Both the position numbers and the translations under genes were made by a program. From positions 1-51,993 of the forward strand of contig JAIYBJ010000001.1 of NCBI GenBank assembly GCA_027488575.1: a DNA stretch of 51,993 bases, read 5' to 3'. A model generated the notes under the pieces. The model saw nothing but the letters and a program-made list of their open reading frames with translations, ran no database searches and was not told the DNA's origin. Origin of the DNA: Streptomycetaceae bacterium (GTDB lineage Bacteria > Actinomycetota > Actinomycetes > Nanopelagicales > Nanopelagicaceae). Of this stretch, positions 18,413 to 27,809 are shown piece by piece (within the stretch, counting starts at the first letter, position 1; every line of letters begins with the position of its first letter).

Positions 18413-18930
18413 AAGCCAGAATCAAAGATGAAGAGGGTTCAATCTCCTTATTAATTATTGGACTTTTCGTTGTAACGGTTGCAACCTTGCTTGTGATTAC
18501 AAACATTGCATCTATTGCAATTGCTCAACGTTCACTGGTTCAAGCGAGCGAAGCTGCTGTCCAGCGCGCAGTTCAGAGTTTAGATCTCAAGGCATATTAC
18601 GTCGGTAAGGGTGGAATGCTCAGTGGCATTTTGAATAATGGCGAAGTTCCAATTCCAATTGAATGTAACACTGCTAATTCGGCAATAACGGATGAATTGC
18701 AGCACTGGAACTCTGCAAACAGTGCACTCTTGCGACGAGAAATCCGAGATATCTGGATGAGCGAATTCAATTGTGACGGAGTATCTGTTGGAATTAAGAC
18801 ATCAGCATTTGCAGTACTGCCACTTCAACTTCCATTCATCAACCTCAAAAACATTGAATTGCATACTTCGGTAGGTGCGACGAATACTCGCTCGAAGGGC
18901 TTATATCTCTTCGGTATTCGCATTTCTTAG
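18403..18930 (+). CDS. TadG-like / TadE-neighbourhood membrane protein
   Basis: The 175-residue protein starts KARIKDEEGSISLLIIGLFV, a charged-Gly-hydrophobic N-terminal helix like TadE/TadG, followed by an alpha-rich region (QASEAAVQRAVQSLDL) and an extracytoplasmic domain with two Cys. It closes the tad cluster. No tadZ, rcpC/cpaB or prepilin peptidase gene is visible in the window. Confidence 0.65.
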   Translation: MGLKARIKDEEGSISLLIIGLFVVTVATLLVITNIASIAIAQRSLVQASEAAVQRAVQSLDLKAYYVGKGGMLSGILNNGEVPIPIECNTANSAITDELQHWNSANSALLRREIRDIWMSEFNCDGVSVGIKTSAFAVLPLQLPFINLKNIELHTSVGATNTRSKGLYLFGIRIS

Positions 18931-18983
18931 TTGAATGTATTCCTGAAATTCTTTTAAGTTAGCAATCTCGCTATCCTTTACCC

Positions 18984-20087
18984 ATGGCTGCGCGGGAATA
19001 TGGGATAGAGATTGGTGCTATTGACGCGACCCTTGTATCTATTGAAAAGGTTTTAGATTTACCAAAACTTCGTAAATTAGCAGCAGAACTAGAAGAGCAG
19101 GCTGGCGTTCCCAATTTGTGGGATGACCCAGAGAGTGCGCAAAAGATTACAAGTCGTTTGTCACGCACTCAGTCAGTAATTTCTAAATTAGAGAGTTTGC
19201 GTCAACGAGTTAGTGATCTACCAATTCTTATTGAATTAGCGCAGAGTGAAAGTGATTTGGCATCTGCGATGGCAGATGCTGAGGCAGAGTTAGATGCGAC
19301 AAAGAAAGCTGTTAGCGAATTAGAAGTACAAACTCTTCTAAATGGTGAATACGATGATCGTGATGCGCTAATCACAATTCGTTCAGAAGCTGGTGGCGTT
19401 GAAGCGGCGGATTGGGCGCAGATGTTGATGCGTATGTATTTGCGCTACTGCGAACGCCATGTTCTGAAGGTAGACATTCTCGAAACTTCTTATGCGGAAG
19501 AAGCGGGAATCAAATCGACAACTTTTAAAGTTAGTGCGCCTTATGCCTACGGCACTTTATCTGTGGAACAAGGAACACATCGACTAGTACGTATTTCACC
19601 ATTTGATAGCCAGAGTCGTCGCCATACCTCTTTTGCGGGTGTCGAAGTTGTTCCTGTTGTAGACCAAAGCGATCACATTGAAATTGATGAAAAAGAAATT
19701 CGTGTTGATGTTTATCGCTCATCTGGTCCTGGTGGACAGGGCGTTAATACAACTGACTCTGCAGTTCGAATTACTCACATCGCAACTGGCATTGTGGTTT
19801 CTTGTCAGAATGAACGTTCGCAGATTCAAAACCGTGCAACAGCCATGGCTGTGTTGCAATCTAAATTATTAGAACGTCGTCGCCAAGAAGAGCAAGCAAA
19901 AATCAATGCGCTCAAAGGCGATAACTCTGGTTCATGGGGAAATCAAATGCGTTCATATGTATTGGCTCCGTATCAAATGGTTAAAGATTTGCGCACTGAT
20001 CACGAAACTGGAAATACAGGTGCAGTTCTTGACGGAGAAATAGATGACTTCATCGAAGCTGGAATTCGTTGGCGTCGTAGTTCATAA
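18984..20087 (+). CDS. prfB: Peptide chain release factor 2
   Basis: The 367-residue class I release factor recognises UGA and UAA. The stop-codon-reading SPF tripeptide is in VRISPFDSQ, and the catalytic GGQ in [16 protein letters not shown]. There is no in-frame UGA near the N-terminus, so the programmed +1 frameshift known from E. coli prfB is absent. TATCCT lies 6 nt upstream of the ATG without a Shine-Dalgarno, consistent with a leaderless message. It precedes ftsE by about 140 bp, as in other actinobacteria. Confidence 0.95.
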   Translation: MAAREYGIEIGAIDATLVSIEKVLDLPKLRKLAAELEEQAGVPNLWDDPESAQKITSRLSRTQSVISKLESLRQRVSDLPILIELAQSESDLASAMADAEAELDATKKAVSELEVQTLLNGEYDDRDALITIRSEAGGVEAADWAQMLMRMYLRYCERHVLKVDILETSYAEEAGIKSTTFKVSAPYAYGTLSVEQGTHRLVRISPFDSQSRRHTSFAGVEVVPVVDQSDHIEIDEKEIRVDVYRSSGPGGQGVNTTDSAVRITHIATGIVVSCQNERSQIQNRATAMAVLQSKLLERRRQEEQAKINALKGDNSGSWGNQMRSYVLAPYQMVKDLRTDHETGNTGAVLDGEIDDFIEAGIRWRRSS

Positions 20088-20101
20088 ATCACGCGTGATT
20101 T
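20086..20101. repeat. 16-bp perfect palindrome over the prfB stop
   Basis: AAATCACGCGTGATTT is its own reverse complement and overlaps the prfB TAA (20085-20087). It could be a protein-binding site upstream of ftsE. No U-tract follows, so it is not a standard terminator. Confidence 0.4.
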
Positions 20102-20225
20102 GCCGCACTCTGAGAAAAATCACAGGCTTTCGTAGTACCTAATTCCCAAGAAAAGTGCACCAATTCCATAAACTATGGTCAGTTTAAGAGCACATGATGT
20201 TTAGGCCGAATTAATTGGAGTGCGC

Positions 20226-20915
20226 GTGATTCGTTTTGAAAATGTAACGAAGGTTTATCCGGGGCAAGAACGTCCTGCTCTAGATAGCGTCTCCCTTGAA
20301 ATTGTTAAAGGTGAATTCGTTTTCCTCGTCGGTTTATCTGGTTCAGGTAAATCCACATTCCTGCGTTTAATTCTGCGCGAAGAACGTCCAACTTCAGGTG
20401 TTATTCATGTCGCTGGTAAAGATTTAGGAACGCTTGCGGCTCACAAAGTTCCAGAACTGCGCCGACAAGTAGGAACTGTGTTTCAAGATTTTCGTTTACT
20501 CCCAAATAAAACAATTGCTGAAAACGTAGCCTTTACATTGCATGTCCTCGGATATTCACAAAAAGAAATTAATCGTGAGATTCCAGAAGTTCTTGAGTTG
20601 GTCGGTTTGGAAGATAAAGCAGATCGACTTCCAAATGAGATTTCTGGTGGAGAGCAACAGCGTGTGGCAATTGCGCGTGCTTACGTCAGCCGCCCACCAA
20701 TTCTTATTGCCGATGAGCCGACTGGAAACTTGGACCCTGCCACATCGGTTGGAATTATGAAATTGCTTGATCGCATTAATCGTGAGGGCACCACAGTTTT
20801 GATGGCGACTCACGATGCAGGCATTGTGGATCAAATGCGCAAGAGAGTTATCGAATTAGATGGCGGACACGTGATTCGCGACCAAGTTCGCGGCGTTTAC
20901 GGATACACGGGTTAG
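20226..20915 (+). CDS. ftsE: Cell-division ABC ATPase FtsE
   Basis: The roughly 229-residue cytoplasmic ATPase partners with FtsX to activate peptidoglycan hydrolases at the septum. It has Walker [10 protein letters not shown], signature ISGGEQQR, Walker [15 protein letters not shown] and the switch His in MATHDAG. The start is GTG at 20226 with GGAG 5 nt upstream; a GTG two codons earlier is also open. ftsX follows after 9 bp. Confidence 0.95.
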   Translation: MIRFENVTKVYPGQERPALDSVSLEIVKGEFVFLVGLSGSGKSTFLRLILREERPTSGVIHVAGKDLGTLAAHKVPELRRQVGTVFQDFRLLPNKTIAENVAFTLHVLGYSQKEINREIPEVLELVGLEDKADRLPNEISGGEQQRVAIARAYVSRPPILIADEPTGNLDPATSVGIMKLLDRINREGTTVLMATHDAGIVDQMRKRVIELDGGHVIRDQVRGVYGYTG

Positions 20916-20924
20916 GGTTAGCAA

Positions 20925-21827
20925 ATGCGCGCACGCTTCTTATTAGCTGAAGTCGGTATCGGACTTAAGCGAAACTTCACGATGACCTTTGCGGTAATCG
21001 TCACCGTTGCAATCTCATTGTCATTACTCGGAATCGGGCTCCTTTCTAACTCGCAAGTTAACGCGATGAAGGATTATTGGTATGACAAGATCGAAGTTTC
21101 AGTCTTTCTCTGCGGTTCACTCTCAGAATCACCATCGTGTTCTGCTGGAGTTATTTCTTCAGCGCAGCGCCTAGAGATTCAAAATGAATTGCAAAAGATG
21201 CCAGTTGTGGCCAATGTGTATTACGAATCGCAATCACAGGCATATGCGCGCTTTCAAGAACGTTTTAAGGATTCAGCAATTGCGCAGAATGTAACAGCAG
21301 ATCAACTTCCAGAATCATTTCGTGTGAAGTTAAAAGATCCACAACAATTTCCAGTAATCGTTAGTGCTTTCTCTGGTCGCCCAGGTGTTGACCTAGTTCA
21401 AGATCAGCGAACTATTCTTGAGAAATTCTTCCGCTTACTTGGCGTATTAAGAAATGGCGCACTGCTCGTTGGACTTGCATCAGTTCTTACGGCAGCGCTT
21501 TTGATTAGTAACACTCTTCGCATCGCGGCCTTTAATAGGCGCCGTGAAACAGGTGTGATGAAACTTGTCGGCGCCTCTTCGTGGTCGATTCAACTTCCAT
21601 TCTTGCTTGAAGGTGTTATCTCCGCAGTTATCGGTTGGGGTCTAGCAACCGGATTGCTATCACTTCTTAAATCTGTGATTGATTCCAAAGTTGCGCCACT
21701 TTTAACCTTTACAAACTTCTTTGGCTGGGGTGAAGTCTGGGTTGCATCTGGCTGGCTCTTGCTAACGGGACTTGGAGTTTCAGTTCTGGCTTCAGTGGTA
21801 ACTCTTCGTCGCTATCTCAAGGTTTAA
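20925..21827 (+). CDS. ftsX: Cell-division membrane protein FtsX
   Basis: The 300-residue protein has one N-terminal transmembrane helix (about 20-45), an extracellular loop with a Cys pair (SVFLCGSLSESPSC) and QAYARFQERF, then three C-terminal transmembrane helices with RRRETGVMKLVGASSW. It transmits FtsE ATPase changes to cell-wall hydrolases. It forms an operon with ftsE. Confidence 0.94.
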   Translation: MRARFLLAEVGIGLKRNFTMTFAVIVTVAISLSLLGIGLLSNSQVNAMKDYWYDKIEVSVFLCGSLSESPSCSAGVISSAQRLEIQNELQKMPVVANVYYESQSQAYARFQERFKDSAIAQNVTADQLPESFRVKLKDPQQFPVIVSAFSGRPGVDLVQDQRTILEKFFRLLGVLRNGALLVGLASVLTAALLISNTLRIAAFNRRRETGVMKLVGASSWSIQLPFLLEGVISAVIGWGLATGLLSLLKSVIDSKVAPLLTFTNFFGWGEVWVASGWLLLTGLGVSVLASVVTLRRYLKV

Positions 21828-21876
21828 TTATCTCTTAACAACTGCAATCAGTTGTCTTATCAGGGGGTGATGTGCG

Positions 21877-22356
21877 ATGGTCAAAGAAGTTGGTCGCAAA
21901 GTCATCGCGCAAAATAAAAAAGCCCGTCACGATTACTCCATTGAAGATGTATTTGAGTGCGGCATCGTTCTAACTGGCACTGAAGTTAAATCACTTCGTA
22001 TGGGTCGAGCATCATTAATCGATGGTTTCGCGATGGTTGATAAGGGTGAACTCTGGTTAAGTGGTGTTCATATTCCTGAATACACACAAGGAACATGGAC
22101 AAATCACACTCCACGTCGCGATCGCAAATTACTTGTGCACGCTGCTGAAATCCGTAAGCTTTCTGCTCGGATGAAAGAGGGCGGTCTCACACTTGTTCCA
22201 CTATCTCTTTACTTTAAAGATGGAAAAGCAAAGATTGAATTAGCTGTTGCTAAAGGTAAAAAGGTTTATGACAAACGTGCTGCACTTATGGAACGTCAAG
22301 CAGGTCGCGAAGTTGAGCGCGAAATTTCTCGTCGTCGCTCAGGAAAAGATTCTTAA
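21877..22356 (+). CDS. smpB: SsrA-binding protein SmpB
   Basis: The 159-residue RNA-binding protein is essential for trans-translation. Motifs: [40 protein letters not shown], and the basic C-terminal tail that inserts into the decoding centre (SRRRSGKD). A strong AGGGGGTG lies before the ATG. Its RNA partner ssrA follows about 145 bp downstream. Confidence 0.97.
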   Translation: MVKEVGRKVIAQNKKARHDYSIEDVFECGIVLTGTEVKSLRMGRASLIDGFAMVDKGELWLSGVHIPEYTQGTWTNHTPRRDRKLLVHAAEIRKLSARMKEGGLTLVPLSLYFKDGKAKIELAVAKGKKVYDKRAALMERQAGREVEREISRRRSGKDS

Positions 22357-22501
22357 TAACCTTTTATAGGCGTAATTTTTACCTCGTTTTGTAACTTTTT
22401 TTATTCAGCCTTACACTTATCTACTCATTACTGAACGCACGTGTGCGTAAACAGAAAATGAAAACAAAAACTAAATAGTGGGAAATGCTTTCCACACCCA
22501 T

Positions 22502-22870
22502 GGGGGTGAACGGTCTCGACTTTGGAAGTTGATTCAGGGGAAGCGGGCCGAGGAAGCCAGGATGATCTCGTTAACCAAAAACCTGTGCAAAAAATAAGTG
22601 CAAGTACAACTCGCACTGATTACGCCCTAGCTGCATAAGCTAGCCCCGTAATCCGTCAGCTCAGATTCCGTCTTCGGTCTGAAACCTGGCGTCGCTAGAG
22701 GACTCTTTCTGCAGTGGCGTTGCGAACGCTGTGGAAGAACCTTTTCGCAAATGAGTTCGTCGAATACTTGTGTGTATGAGATTCGGAACTGAGAAAACGA
22801 TAAACACACTACGCCCGTAGAAGCCCTGTTTTAATCCCGAAGGACCCGGGTTCGATTCCCGGCACCTCCA
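22502..22870 (+). ncRNA. ssrA: Transfer-messenger RNA
   Basis: A tRNA-like domain is formed by the 5' end GGGGGTG (22502-22508) pairing with CACCTCC (22863-22869), with T-arm GGTTCGATTCC just upstream and the conserved 5' GGTCTCGACTT. The tag reading frame begins at GCA 22600 and gives ASTTRTDYALAA with TAA at 22636-22638, ending in the expected YALAA degron. The mature 3' CCA is not encoded. It rescues stalled ribosomes with SmpB. Confidence 0.95.
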
Positions 22871-22889
22871 CGCAGTTCCGAATCAAACG

Positions 22890-22965
22890 TTGCGCTTGCG
22901 CAAAAGTTTGTGAGGAACAAGTGGGGGTTAAGCGCAATATTTTTGCGCGCAACCTCCACAAACTT
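22890..22965 (+). other. Structured region directly downstream of tmRNA
   Basis: A hairpin TTGCGC-TT-GCGCAA (22890-22903) is followed by two mutually exclusive long stems that share the 3' arm. AAGTTTGTGAGG (22904-22915) pairs with CCTCCACAAACTT (22953-22965), or GTGGGGGTT (22921-22929) pairs with AACCTCCAC (22951-22959) around an inner GCGCAA/TTGCGC stem. The second stem resembles the tmRNA acceptor ends. There is no clear U-tract. It may be a 3' processing or termination signal. Confidence 0.45.
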
Positions 22966-22989
22966 AACTCGTTAACTTCGACCTACTTA

Positions 22990-23253
22990 CTAACGAACAA
23001 ACTCGCGCTTCACCGCATATGCACCGGCAACAATTGCAAAGAGTGCAAATAACTTTGCACCAAGTGCAACACCTTCAAGTATTAGCACTATCCCCAAGCC
23101 AATTCCAAGGGCGCTTAAAATCACGATAAGAATTCGACGAATAATGTTTAACACCGGATTCGCGCTTCGTACAAATGTTAATCCAATAGCAATTGGTCCA
23201 GACAGAATCATCGTTAAGAGAATGATTCCAACAACTAAGGCCAGTGACTCCAT
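22990..23253 (-). CDS. Small hydrophobic membrane protein
   Basis: The 87-residue protein starts MESLALVVGIILL at 23253, where ATG overlaps the acetyltransferase stop (TGATG). It has two or three transmembrane helices (about 5-28, 45-68, 68-82) with a short RSANPVLNIIRR loop. The family is not recognised. Overlap suggests co-expression with the upstream acetyltransferase gene. Confidence 0.7.
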   Translation of the reverse strand: MESLALVVGIILLTMILSGPIAIGLTFVRSANPVLNIIRRILIVILSALGIGLGIVLILEGVALGAKLFALFAIVAGAYAVKREFVR

Positions 23254-23828
23254 CAGTTCAACCCCTGCCAATTCTTTTGTAGAACTGCATATAGATCCAT
23301 ATCAATAACGTTTCCATCAGATCGAATAACTCTCTGGCGCAGTAATCCCTCGTGTTCATATCCGGCCCGAGTTATTACCTTTTTCGACGCTTCGTTGTCG
23401 TGATCAATCATCGCCTCAATGCGGTTCCAGCCCATGGTTTCAAATCCAAAGTTTGTTAATACTTTGACGGCTGTGGTTCCTATCGATTTGCCTCGAAATT
23501 CCTTAGTGATCCAATACCCAATTTCACTTACTTTGTTATTGAAATTTGGTGAGTGAAAAGAGATAACTCCAGCCATAGCTGGAACTGTTCCGTGATTGCT
23601 TTCGATTATGAATCTAATTTCTCGCTTGCTTTGCAGCCCTTCCGGATCGTGATGGCGCACAAACAATTGCGCGTGTTCAAGGGTGTAATTTGCTGGAACT
23701 GTTGTGAAGTGAGAAATCAATGGATCTTGACACGCTTTATAAATACTTTCGATGTCCTCTTCGCGAGATGGACGTAGTGTGAGTGTTCCGTAGGAAAGCG
23801 TAGGAACTTCACTTGGCCACCAAATCAT
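23253..23828 (-). CDS. GNAT N-acetyltransferase, RimJ/RimL-like
   Basis: The 191-residue protein has the RimJ/RimL pattern: LTLRPSREEDIESIY at the N-terminus, EIGYWITKEFRGKSIGTTAVKVL (acetyl-CoA pyrophosphate loop RGKxIGT), then NRIEAMIDHDNEASKKVITRAGYEHEGLLRQ. Such enzymes acetylate protein N-termini, antibiotics or small amines; the substrate here is unknown. Confidence 0.85.
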   Translation of the reverse strand: MIWWPSEVPTLSYGTLTLRPSREEDIESIYKACQDPLISHFTTVPANYTLEHAQLFVRHHDPEGLQSKREIRFIIESNHGTVPAMAGVISFHSPNFNNKVSEIGYWITKEFRGKSIGTTAVKVLTNFGFETMGWNRIEAMIDHDNEASKKVITRAGYEHEGLLRQRVIRSDGNVIDMDLYAVLQKNWQGLN

Positions 23829-23922
23829 GGCTCAAGAATGGCACACGCCGCAGTGCTAACGAAGTAAAGCTAATTCCTGCAGTGCTCACTGTTGCAATAT
23901 CGAGGTGTGCACTAAATGAAAT

Positions 23923-23948
23923 AAGCCAGGCTCTTTCGAACCTGGCTT
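23923..23948 (-). terminator. Terminator downstream of initiator tRNA
   Basis: An 8-bp perfect stem AAGCCAGG/CCTGGCTT with a 10-nt loop is followed on the minus strand by TATTTCATTT. It lies 17 bp past the tRNA 3' end. Confidence 0.7.
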
Positions 23949-23964
23949 TACTTTCATTCTTAAT

Positions 23965-24041
<77 letters not shown>

Positions 24042-24137
24042 TCGGTGCCTTAATCGTAAGTGAGCAGGCACTATTCACCAAATCCGTGAGTGCACTTCCT
24101 ACTGTGGACTAGTTAGGAAGAGGATTTAGATGAGTAA

Positions 24138-26981
24138 TTACTTTTTATTCTGCGCAGAAGTTGCAGCATCGATTGCTGATTTCAATCGATCCTGTGCTTT
24201 TCCATACGCAGTGAAATCTCCCTTAGCAAGAGCTGCTCTTGAATCTGCAAGTGCTTGTCGTGCGTCTGCAAGTGCATTAGCTAAATCATTTGCTCCAGTA
24301 GTTGGTTTTCCTGAACCAGTTGATGCACCAGTTCCAGATGTTCCAGAGTCTCCAGCGAAGACTTGATCGAGTGCGCCCTTAAGAGTGTCACTAAATCCAA
24401 TTTGATCACCGAAGGAAACTAATACTTTTTGGAGTAATGGATACGCCGCTGCGTTAGATGTTGCGCGTACATAAACTGGTTGTACGTAGAGCAATCCACC
24501 ACCGACAGGCAGCGTTACCAAGTTACCGAGCACAACATCTGATCCGCCTTGGCGCAACAATGAGAGCGAGTTAGCAACTTCTGGTTTTGCTTCAAAGTTA
24601 GATGCAACTTGTGAAGGACCAGCAATATTTGTGCTTCGTGGTAATTGAAGAACAGTTATTTTTCCGTAGTCAGGACCTGCATCTGAATTGACGGTTGCAA
24701 ATGCTGCCAAGTTTTCACGACCACCACGAGGTACGAATGGTGTGGTCAATGAGAAGAATGCTTTGTCCGAGCCAGGCAATTGCATCGTCATGTAATACGG
24801 AGGTTGGTTTCCAGCGTTTGCACCAAATGTTGATGGGTCACGAGGTACGCGCCAGAAGTCTTGTCCGCCGTAAAACGCTGCTGCTGTCTTAACGTGGTAC
24901 GCGCTCAAAATATCGCGCTGAATTTTAAACATATCTTCTGGATAACGGATGTGATCCATTAACTGATCAGACATCTCAGACTTTGGTTTGATGCTCTTTG
25001 GAAACGCCTTTGACCAAGTCTTTAGAACAGGATCCTTTTCATCCCATGCATACAAGCTAACTGTTCCGTCATAGGCATCAACTGTTGCCTTTACAGAGTT
25101 ACGAATGTAGTTAACGCTTTGATTTCCCTGTGCAGTAATTGCAGCAGAGTTTGCAGTTAGCGCATCAGTTGTGGAATCTGAAAGCGTTGTCTTGCGTGAG
25201 TATGGATAGCCAGCACTTGTTGTGTATCCATCAATGATCCACAAAATGCGACCGTCAACCAGCGCTGGGTATGGATCTCCATCAAGTGTTAACCACGGTG
25301 CGACCTTTGCAACACGATCACGTGGATTTCTTTCAAAGAGGATCTTTGAATCTTTGTTGATCAAATTTGAAAGCAAAATACGTTGTTCTTGATACTTGAG
25401 TGCAAAAACTAATTTATTAAAGAGTGAGCCGACAGGAACTCCACCCTTTCCTGTGTATGTAACGTTCTTTTGTCCATTTGGTGATGTGTCATCTGGGTAG
25501 TCGAACTCAACTGGTTCGCCAGTTGTTGTTCCACCGATGATTGAGTAATCAGGAACGTTTTCACCAAAGTAAATGCGTGGCTCAAAGTCGCCAAGTCCCT
25601 TAGTTGGTGGCAAGTCACCGACAACGAATGAAGGTTTTCCATCGGCGTCACGGACATTTCCATACGCGGCTGCAAAACCAAAACCGTGTGTGTAAACAAG
25701 GTGATCGTTAATCCAGTTACGACTTGGGTTTCCATCGATGTTTAATTCACGAACTGCCACGATAGTGTCGTATGAAACTCCATCAACTTTGTAGCGATCA
25801 ACATCGAGAGTTGGAGCAAATGTGTAATACGGCTTGATTTGCTGAAGTTGTCTAAATGTTGGAGAAAGAACATTTGGATCCATCAAGCGGATATTTGCAA
25901 TAGTTGCAGCGTTCTTAGATAGCTGCCCTGCTGATGCATCAAGAGTTGCTTGAAAATCCTTAACTTCAACACCGGATAAGCCGAATGCATCGCGGGTAGC
26001 GTCAATATTGCGTTGAATAAATGGCGCTTCCTTTGAAGATTCAGATGGCTTAACTTGGAATTGCTGAATCGCTGCTGGATAAATGCCCGCAATAAGTACG
26101 GATGAAACAACTAGAAGCGCAGTTCCGGCTGCTGGAAGTAACCATGATTTGCGAACAATGTTTGCGAAGAATAGAAGTGCACAGATAAGTGCGATGCCAG
26201 CCAAAATTGCTTTTGCGGGCAAGAGCGCATTGACATCGGTGTAGGTCAAACCTGTAATCAATCTGCTTTCTTTAAGAGCAAGTGCGTAACGATCTAGCCA
26301 ATATGCACCAGCCTTAAGAAGTACAACTAATCCGATAAGAACTGATAGTTGAACGCGAGCTGCAACTGTTGTGCGCTCTTGTGCAACCTGTGGGCGAATT
26401 CCACCGTACAAGTAATGCACGATTGCTGAACCGATAATTGCGAAAACTAAAGTTGAAATCGCCCAACCAACTAGTGCTTGATACATAGGCAACTTAAATG
26501 CAAAGAATGAGATATCTAATCCGAATTGAGGATCAGTGACACCGAATGGAGTTGCATTTCTAAAGAGCAACCATGTGTCCCAGAGTTGAGAAGCTGATGA
26601 TCCGCCGAAATAAATGAGAACAAGAGCCAGACCAACTAAAACTAAACGTCGGATTGGTTCAATCTGTGAACGGTAGCGCTCGAGATTGTCCGCCTCGCTA
26701 GTAAGCGGAACATACAAAGGTCGCTTTCGGTATGCGATGTAAACATTTGAAGTGATGATTAGTGACGTTGCTAAACCTGCAACTACAAAGACTGTTGCCT
26801 TTGTCAGAAGAATGGTTGACCAGACTTCGGTGTAGTCAACGGATTTAAACCAGAGCCAATCTGCATAGAAGCCACTGAGGCTAATGAGTGCAATTGATGC
26901 CACAACCAAAATTCCAATGACAATTGGAAGTGGTCCACGGCGACGACGATTGAAGTTTAAATTCGGGAAGCTATTAGTCAT
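24138..26981 (-). CDS. UPF0182 family membrane protein
   Basis: The 947-residue protein has about seven transmembrane helices in the first 310 residues, then a large extracytoplasmic domain, ending in an Ala/Asp/Lys-rich helix after a Gly/Thr/Ser linker (about 880-900). Length and layout fit UPF0182 (Rv3193c-like). The function is unknown. TATCTT lies 6 nt before the ATG without a Shine-Dalgarno, suggesting a leaderless start. It sits next to ylbL as in mycobacteria. Confidence 0.88.
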   Translation of the reverse strand: MTNSFPNLNFNRRRRGPLPIVIGILVVASIALISLSGFYADWLWFKSVDYTEVWSTILLTKATVFVVAGLATSLIITSNVYIAYRKRPLYVPLTSEADNLERYRSQIEPIRRLVLVGLALVLIYFGGSSASQLWDTWLLFRNATPFGVTDPQFGLDISFFAFKLPMYQALVGWAISTLVFAIIGSAIVHYLYGGIRPQVAQERTTVAARVQLSVLIGLVVLLKAGAYWLDRYALALKESRLITGLTYTDVNALLPAKAILAGIALICALLFFANIVRKSWLLPAAGTALLVVSSVLIAGIYPAAIQQFQVKPSESSKEAPFIQRNIDATRDAFGLSGVEVKDFQATLDASAGQLSKNAATIANIRLMDPNVLSPTFRQLQQIKPYYTFAPTLDVDRYKVDGVSYDTIVAVRELNIDGNPSRNWINDHLVYTHGFGFAAAYGNVRDADGKPSFVVGDLPPTKGLGDFEPRIYFGENVPDYSIIGGTTTGEPVEFDYPDDTSPNGQKNVTYTGKGGVPVGSLFNKLVFALKYQEQRILLSNLINKDSKILFERNPRDRVAKVAPWLTLDGDPYPALVDGRILWIIDGYTTSAGYPYSRKTTLSDSTTDALTANSAAITAQGNQSVNYIRNSVKATVDAYDGTVSLYAWDEKDPVLKTWSKAFPKSIKPKSEMSDQLMDHIRYPEDMFKIQRDILSAYHVKTAAAFYGGQDFWRVPRDPSTFGANAGNQPPYYMTMQLPGSDKAFFSLTTPFVPRGGRENLAAFATVNSDAGPDYGKITVLQLPRSTNIAGPSQVASNFEAKPEVANSLSLLRQGGSDVVLGNLVTLPVGGGLLYVQPVYVRATSNAAAYPLLQKVLVSFGDQIGFSDTLKGALDQVFAGDSGTSGTGASTGSGKPTTGANDLANALADARQALADSRAALAKGDFTAYGKAQDRLKSAIDAATSAQNKK

Positions 26982-27027
26982 GAGTAAAAGATACTGAACT
27001 GAGCGCAGTCTCTGCCACTTGGGGGTT

Positions 27028-27807
27028 TTAGGCCCTAATGGCGCAGGTCATACCTAGTTTTTCTGGCGAACTATTTGCAGAAAGCGCCTTAACGGCATCA
27101 TCAATCGTTCGGATTGAATAAACAGTTATCGTCGAAGGAACTGAAGTGATCTCTCGGCAGTTTGCTTGTGGCGAAAGAAAAACCGTTACCCCTGCACGTT
27201 CTGCTGCGATGAGTTTTTCATCGATGCCACCAATGGGTCCAACATTTCCAGATGGATCAATTGTTCCGGTGCCTGCAACTTTTCGTCCTCTTAACAAATC
27301 ATCCGGTGTGAGCTCTTCGATAACACCAAGAGTAAAAATCATTCCCCCACTTGGTCCGCCCGTGTCTTTCACATCTAATGTAATTAACTTCGGATCAACA
27401 CTTGGCAACTGGGGATAATTCTTTTTCATATATGCAAGAGCAACAGCTTTGGCCTTATCTTGCGAGGTTGTCATATCTACTTTAGCTTCTTTATCAATTA
27501 CTTTGGCGCTGACATTTTCAGGATAAACAACTGATCGAGGAAAAATTCTTTGATCGCCATTTACCCAGCCATAGAGAATCTCGGCAGAAAACATCGCAGA
27601 TCCCGGGCTAGTCACTCGCACTGCTAACAAATAAAGCGAACCTGTTGGCTTGTATGAGTTTTCAGATTTGATTGAAATGACTTTATCCAAAACATCTGTG
27701 GCGCCCCCTGGCATTACGACAACAAATGGCAGCGGAGCAAATAGTGCTAAACCAAAGAACAGTGAGATAAATGCTTTAACAGCTATTGGCAGGGATGAAA
27801 AACGCAT
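27028..27807 (-). CDS. YlbL-type membrane-anchored Lon-domain (S16) protease lacking a PDZ domain
   Basis: The 259-residue protein has an N-terminal signal anchor (about 8-32) and a C-terminal Lon-type domain with catalytic Ser in GGPSGGMIFTLGV and Lys in GGIDEKLIAAERAG. YlbL proteins are usually about 340 residues with a PDZ domain between the anchor and the Lon domain. Here the segment between about 125 and 145 is too short to hold one, so PDZ has been lost. It lies 2 bp from the neighbouring membrane-protein gene, on the same strand. Confidence 0.82.
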   Translation of the reverse strand: MRFSSLPIAVKAFISLFFGLALFAPLPFVVVMPGGATDVLDKVISIKSENSYKPTGSLYLLAVRVTSPGSAMFSAEILYGWVNGDQRIFPRSVVYPENVSAKVIDKEAKVDMTTSQDKAKAVALAYMKKNYPQLPSVDPKLITLDVKDTGGPSGGMIFTLGVIEELTPDDLLRGRKVAGTGTIDPSGNVGPIGGIDEKLIAAERAGVTVFLSPQANCREITSVPSTITVYSIRTIDDAVKALSANSSPEKLGMTCAIRA

Positions 27808-27809
27808 TG

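Noticed and set aside
18984-19100. Programmed +1 frameshift in prfB
   Set aside because: The N-terminal reading frame is continuous with no in-frame UGA and no CUUUGA-like slippery site.
20086-20101. prfB terminator
   Set aside because: The palindrome has no loop and no following U-tract; kept only as a possible binding site.
24130-24366. Plus-strand 78-residue ORF
   Set aside because: It is the shadow of the UPF0182 C-terminus; its Ala/Ser-rich content follows from the other strand.
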